Below, piece after piece: positions 31,191 through 35,000 of a DNA stretch of 35,000 nucleotides. Each line of letters starts with the position of its first letter. The first letter of the stretch is position 1. The notes under the pieces were generated by a model that had not been told where the DNA came from, made no database searches, and was given only the letters and a program-made list of their open reading frames with translations. Location of the stretch: positions 27,226,379 through 27,261,378 of the forward strand of contig CM022677.1 of assembly GCA_012295275.1 (NCBI GenBank), written 5' to 3'. The translations under genes and the position numbers were made by a program. Source of the DNA: Chrysomallon squamiferum. Taxonomy: Eukaryota; Mollusca; Gastropoda; Neomphalida; Peltospiridae.

Positions 31191-31380
31191 ATGCAGTATT
31201 AGTATTGCAAATTGTGCAGTTTTGTTTCAGCATTTTGTAAAGAGTGAAACATGAATGCTGTTGTTTCAAATGACGAGTAGAAATAAAAACGTATTTTAAA
31301 AATGTATGAGTTCTTCTCATGACATCGGTTTTTAGTAGATTTTCATATTGATAGGCAGGTAAAATTAAATATATTTAGAT

Positions 31381-31960
31381 AATTCAAACTAAATTTGTTG
31401 AAGTATATAGAGTTAAAATACAGATTAACATGGGTTTGAAGTAAAACCTTCTTTTTTCACCCCCCCCAGACAACTGATATAAAAGTATAAAAAAAAAAAA
31501 CAAACCCCCACCAAACCCCTCAAAAAACAAGAGAAAAAAGAAGAGAGAATTAAATAAAAGAAAAAGAAAAATAACAATAATCAAATATTTTCATGTTTAT
31601 AGTTAAAATTCATATTTACATGGATTTGAAATAAAATAGATTTTTTTTCTCCAGATAACTGATATAGAAGGTATATATATATAAAAAAAATTATATTTAA
31701 GAAAATAAATATAAATCAAATCAAATTTTTTCATGTCCCATAAAGTTAAAATATAGATTAACAGTGTTTAGATGTAGCACAGTTTTTAATTTTCCAATTT
31801 AACTGATGTACAATTTATTGAAGCTTAAAGACAAAAAAAAAAAAGTTTTAATATTCATAAATTTGTTCAGAAGTTCTTCGTACCAGTAAATGTTTTTGTC
31901 AGCTTTTCATATAACTGATGTGAAATTTGTTAAAGTAGATTTAAAAAAAGAGAAGAGAAA
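31381..31960. repeat. Very degenerate tandem repeat, unit about 110-190 bp
   Basis: GTTAAAAT.CAGATTAACATGG-like strings start at 31412, 31602 and 31745. AACTGATAT/AACTGATGT strings occur at about 31472, 31657, 31801 and 31912, each preceded by a T/C-rich stretch and followed by an A run. The copies differ greatly in length because of the A runs. Confidence 0.65.
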
Positions 31961-32095
31961 TTATTAGTAACTTAAAGATGTTCGTGGATTCAGATACGTT
32001 TTTGTAAACAGGTTGAACCAGTGTACAGAAATGGATCTAATTAATACATGTCACTTTATGATTCAGATAGATTTTTATTTTTATTTTGGCTTCAT

Positions 32096-32143
32096 CATCA
32101 TCATCATCATCATCACCATCAAGTTTGCATACAGTGTGCTCTT

Positions 32144-32191
<48 letters not shown>

Positions 32192-32262
32192 AACAATATA
32201 CAAACATGCACATTCAATACACACAGGCAATGCACACACACACACACACCTTTGTTGGGTGT
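32096..32262. repeat. (ATC)n, (CA)n and (GT)n
   Basis: ATC triplets at 32092-32119, CA at 32147-32187, a second CA at about 32234-32249, and GTGTGTGTGT at about 32258-32268. The last two can pair as an inverted repeat. Confidence 0.9.
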
Positions 32263-32367
32263 GTGTGTATGCATTTGCATGCATGAAACATAAATAAATA
32301 AACAAATAATTAAATAATTAAATAAATAAATAAATAAACAGTTTTAATTTCATCTCATTTATCTTAG

Positions 32368-32517
32368 GGAGCCTCATCAAGCCTGGTTGTTAAGTTTGCT
32401 GACAATGAGAAGGAAAGACAACTCCGTCGGATGCAGCAGATGGCTGGACCACTCGGTCTGTTGAGTCCTCTTGCTCTCTCTCAGATTGGCGCTTACGGAA
32501 CCTATGCTCAAGTACCT
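32368..32517 (+). CDS. CELF4: CELF-family exon: end of RRM2 and start of linker
   Basis: It starts after ATCTTAG and reads [19 protein letters not shown], then [17 protein letters not shown], then [23 protein letters not shown] is beta 4 of RRM2, and the following RRMQQMAG helix and PLAL..GAYG..YAQ match the conserved opening of the CELF3-6 linker. The exon is 150 nt and phase 0 at both ends, so it could be skipped without a frameshift. The donor is CCT|GTAAGT at 32518. A second possible donor, CAA|GTACCT at 32512, lies exactly 6 nt upstream and would remove Val-Pro. Vertebrate proteins end this segment at YAQ or YTQ, which fits the upstream choice, while GTAAGT is the stronger consensus. Reading past the donor gives [10 protein letters not shown] and soon a stop. 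Confidence 0.95.
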
Positions 32518-32529
32518 GTAAGTAAAATA

Positions 32530-32760
32530 GCAGGGGCGGACCCAGGGGAGGAGTTTATGACTGTCATTCATCCAGGATTCTTGAAAGGGGAGGGGTTCAT
32601 AATTTGTCATATAATTTAATTTAGATCCAGGATTATTGTGAAGTTCAGAATTGTTATTTATTTATCAGTTTTGTGAATTATTAACTTAGATACAGGATTA
32701 TTGTTAGGTGGATCATCATAATTATGATTTAACTATCTGAGAGGGGGATCATAATAATGT
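32530..32760. repeat. Degenerate (A)TCCAGGATT tandem units beginning CAGGGGCGGACCCAGG
   Basis: ATCCAGGATTCTTG (32570), ATCCAGGATTATTGT (32625) and ATACAGGATTATTGT (32690) head three units of 55-65 bp. A GGGGCGGACCCAGG start lies at about 32532, and GGGGAGGGG or GAGGGGG patches follow in places. The head string resembles ends of short non-autonomous transposons seen in animal genomes, but no terminal inverted repeat pair was confirmed. Confidence 0.5.
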
Positions 32761-33034
32761 AGGCTATATCTGTGCAAGTATTATTAGTTTCATTTTTATA
32801 CAGATCTGTCTGTCTGTTTGTCTCTATCTATCTGTGTGTCTGTCTTCTGTCTCTGTGTCTTTATGTCTGAACATCTGTCTATCTATTGAAAAATAGTATT
32901 CTCCAAATCTTTCTTTTTTCTATTTGTTTGTTTCTTTCTCTTTCTTTCTTTCTCTCCTCCTCTTTTATTCCTTTTTTTTCTCTATCTCTCTGCTTATACC
33001 TTTCTGTCAGTATATATGACAGAGTAATAGTTTC

Positions 33035-33159
33035 AAATAATTATATATACATACACATACATAATTTGCTTTAATATAAATACATACTGATACAGATATA
33101 TTTTGAGTGCTGTTTGATTTTTTATTTTATATTTCTCTGTCTATATGTGTGTATGTGTG

Positions 33160-33237
<78 letters not shown>

Positions 33238-33366
33238 TTATATATACATACACATACATAATTTCTATTAATATAAATCCATACTGATATAGATATATTT
33301 TGAGTTCTGTTTGTCTGTCCATATACATTTCTTATTTTATATCTGTCTGTGCGTGTGTCTGTCTGT

Positions 33367-33375
<9 letters not shown>
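33035..33375. repeat. Direct duplication (offset 197 bp) flanking a (TA)n tract
   Basis: AAATAATTATATATACATAC begins at 33035 and 33232. The copies stay alignable for about 105 nt, through CATACTGATA.AGATATATTT and TTTTATAT.TCTGTCT. Between them is (TA)n at 33165-33231. The second copy ends about 50 nt before the 33419 exon, so the duplication reaches the acceptor region. Confidence 0.85.
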
Positions 33376-33398
<23 letters not shown>

Positions 33399-33418
33399 TT
33401 TTTGGTTTTTTAACACAG

Positions 33419-33629
33419 CAGGCCTCAGTCGCTTCGTCTCAACAGATAATGCAGCAGCAGGCTGCGTTGATGGCGGCCGCAGCAGCGCAGGGAACGTACC
33501 TCGCGAGTCCAGTCAACCTCCTGGCAACGCAGATGCAGCAGATCGGCGGCCTGGCAACACCCAACGGCATCGCAACAGCAGCAATCACACCAACAACAGC
33601 AACACTGGCCAGTGGGGAGCTGGTGAGAG
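33419..33629 (+). CDS. CELF4: CELF-family exon: Gln/Ala-rich linker
   Basis: Acceptor AACACAG|CAG: a tandem CAGCAG lets the exon begin at 33419 (with Gln) or 33422 (without), frame kept. It reads QASVASSQQIMQQQAALM, then AAAAAQGTYLASPVNLL, then ATQMQQIGGLATPNGIATA, then AITPTTATLASGELVR. MQQQAALMA, QMQQ and NGIATAAITPT correspond to MQQQAALMA, QMQQMAAL and NGLAAAPMTPT of vertebrate CELF4. The donor is chosen at 33630 (AGAG|GTAACA, one base carried over) because the carried G plus CC of the next exon gives Ala and the conserved frame. A second donor, CTG|GTGAGA at 33623, also exists. The codons are GC-rich, unlike the introns. In vertebrates this linker mediates activation or repression of splicing. 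Confidence 0.9.
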
Positions 33630-34169
33630 GTAACAGAGAGTTGATGATGTTGTTGTGTATGTTACTTCTACTACTCTCTCACAGTTATAGATGATAGTAT
33701 ATTCTGAGCATATGTTTTTTTTTGCTTTGTTTTATCAGTTTGTTTTACACAATCTGTTTACTTTATTTGTGTAAGCGTTTGTTTACAAATGCGTTTATTT
33801 AATTATTTATTTGTTAATGGTTTATTGACTTGCTTAGTTATTTAACAAACTAATTAATTTAGTTAATTCATTTGGTTGCTTGTTTATGTCTTATTTTCTT
33901 TCTTTACTTATTTACTTACTTATTTGTTATTTTATTTATTTATCAATCTGTCATTCCATTCATTCATCCAACCATTTATTTATTTATTTATTTATTAATA
34001 TATTAATTTATTAATTTATTTATTTATCAATTTATTCATTTGTTTGTTTATTCATTCATTCATTTATTTACTTATTTATTTATTATTTTATTTATCGATC
34101 GATCTGTCCAACCATTTGTTCATTCGTTTATTTTTTTTTTTATTTTTTTATTAAAAAGAGAGAGAGAGA

Positions 34170-34218
<49 letters not shown>

Positions 34219-34473
34219 TGTTTATGTACTTATCTGAATGGGACAGTTTATTCATTCATTCATTTATTTATCCATCCATCTGTCCATTCCTCCATTCGTT
34301 CGTTTATTTATTTTATTTATTTATTTATTTAATTAATTAATTAATTAATTAATTATTTATTTATTTATTTTATTTATTTATTTAATTAATTAATTTATTT
34401 TATTTATTTATTTACTTACTTACTTACCTATTTATTTACTTACTTACTTACCTACTTACTTACTTACTTCCAG
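33630..34473 (+). other. Intron (0.84 kb), mostly (TTTA)n with a (GA)n
   Basis: From about 33780 nearly everything is TTTA/TTCA/TTAA/TTAC tetramers, with (GA)n at 34156-34214. The polypyrimidine stretch before the next acceptor is itself (CTTA)n followed by CTTCCAG. Confidence 0.9.
34401..34427 (+). repeat. Left arm of a 27-nt perfect inverted repeat flanking the 34474 exon
   Basis: (TATT)n TTAC(TTAC)n at 34401-34427 is the exact reverse complement of 34749-34775. Many further near-matches are possible because both sides are tetranucleotide arrays. Confidence 0.85.
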
Positions 34474-34611
34474 CCGGTTCCTCTACCCAGGCAATCAATG
34501 GTGGGCCACCCAGTGTGTTGTCTCCGACAGCAGTGGCTAGTTTCGCTATGCCGCAGGCCGCCAATGGTCAGCCGCCAGAAGTGTACGCCAACGGAATCGC
34601 TCACTATCCCG
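34474..34611 (+). CDS. CELF4: CELF-family exon: distal linker, frame-neutral cassette
   Basis: Acceptor CTTACTTCCAG|CC and donor CCCG|GTAACT bound 138 nt, which is 46 codons, phase 1 at both ends. With the carried G it reads AGSSTQAINGGPPSVLSP, then TAVASFAMPQAANGQPPEVY, then ANGIAHYP. NGQPPEVYANGIAHYP aligns with NGQPAAEAVFANGIHPYP of vertebrate CELF4. A second acceptor, CTACCCAG|GCA at 34491, drops six codons and would be in frame with the alternative donor at 33623. The chosen donor is not strong. Reading on past it keeps the frame open for 38 more codons to TGA at 34725-34727, directly followed by AATAAA at 34728. The exons for RRM3 are not in the window. Confidence 0.85.
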
Positions 34612-34727
34612 GTAACTACAACAATCCTTGTTTTAACATCACCAACAACAACGTTTGTCTCCAGAAAGACTCAATTTTTTATTTTTTGTTACGATTAGAA
34701 GAAAGTCTAGATTTTGTTAGGGGTTGA

Positions 34728-34761
34728 AATAAATAAATATATAAGTAAGTAAGTAAGTAAG

Positions 34762-34816
<55 letters not shown>

Positions 34817-34975
34817 GTAGGTAGGTAAGTAAATAAATAAGTAAGTAAGTGTGTAAGTAAGTAAGTAAGTAAATATGTGCATAAATAAGTAAATAAACAA
34901 ATAACACATAAGTTAAATAAATAAGTAACTAGACAGATAAATAAATACATAAAATAAATAGATGCACAGATCAAC
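34728..34975 (+). repeat. (GTAA)n / (AAAT)n array, right arm of the inverted repeat
   Basis: AAAT and GTAA tetramers fill the stretch. 34749-34775 is the reverse complement of 34401-34427. The array holds many perfect GTAAGT strings (U1 consensus) and many AATAAA strings. Minus-strand Leu/Ile/Tyr frames are artefacts. Confidence 0.9.
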
Positions 34976-35000
34976 GAAAAAGGAGAAAGGAAGTATGTAG

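Larger units (their letters stand above)
30642..32367 (+). other. Intron (1.7 kb) made almost wholly of tandem repeats
   Basis: Donor GTAAGT and acceptor TTTATCTTAG. The content is the two tandem repeat blocks listed next plus a (CA)n. No exon is seen. Confidence 0.9.
32518..33418 (+). other. Intron (0.9 kb) with repeat-derived sequence
   Basis: Holds a degenerate GGATTATT repeat, pyrimidine-rich TCTG/TTTC sequence (32800-33010) and a direct duplication around (TA)n. The acceptor region is TTTTTTGGTTTTTTAACACAGCAG. Confidence 0.9.

Noticed and set aside
32431-32619. Extension of the 32368 exon past its donor to the stop at 32617
   Set aside because: GTAAGT at 32518 is a near-ideal donor and the sequence beyond is repeat-derived, so this is intron retention at most.
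33349-33633. Second frame through the 33419 exon (…GRSSAGNVPRESSQ…)
   Set aside because: It is the +1 shadow of the CELF linker frame, which matches the family and joins in phase with both neighbours.
34498-34698. Second frame through the 34474 exon (MVGHPVCCLRQQ…)
   Set aside because: A shadow. Only the other frame gives NGQPPEVYANGIAHYP, conserved in CELF4.

Overview
The window is eukaryotic, AT-rich and dominated by microsatellites and minisatellites. Split exons with GT..AG borders encode the middle of a CELF / Bruno-like RNA-binding protein (CUGBP- and ELAV-like family, CELF3-6 branch, fly Bruno-3 type). Residue choice in the linker, including NGQPPEVYANGIAHYP, is closest to vertebrate CELF4/CELF5. 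Very long introns packed with (CA)n, (GA)n, (TTA)n, degenerate (ACT)n and (TTTA)n arrays, plus one tRNA-like SINE relic, suggest an animal with a large repeat-rich genome. A mollusc is the best guess and a cephalopod is plausible. This is inference, because no species-diagnostic gene is present.

Layout. Positions 1-6760 hold no recognisable exon. They contain simple repeats, two G-rich clusters, a retroposon-like piece with a minus-strand poly(A) tail, and scattered X-box-like and E-box/homeodomain motifs. Positions 6480-6990 form a repeat-poor island with a well-spaced core promoter (CCAAT at -71, TATAAATA at -31, TCAGT initiator). A leader without upstream ATG follows, then CACCATGG and a 13-nt coding exon ending in GTACGT. 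Its phase fits the first CELF exon 13.4 kb downstream. The CELF exons are 20378-20506, 30562-30641, 32368-32517, 33419-33629 and 34474-34611, all on the + strand and all phase-compatible. They encode RRM2 and most of the divergent linker. RRM1 is not in the window, and RRM3 must lie beyond the right edge.

How it fits together. If the 6831 promoter is real, it would make a CELF isoform starting Met-Val-Val-Gly directly at RRM2, without RRM1. The introns are rich in CUG, UUG and UGUGUG tracts, the kind of RNA CELF proteins bind, and a (CU)n tract lies just before the first RRM2 exon. This suggests splicing autoregulation. The linker exons show several in-frame choices: tandem donors, a CAGCAG acceptor, and two donor/acceptor pairs that both keep frame. 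The last exon is 138 nt, frame-neutral, and flanked by perfectly complementary (TTAC)n / (GTAA)n repeats that could loop it out.

Most long open frames elsewhere are translations of microsatellites and were not annotated.
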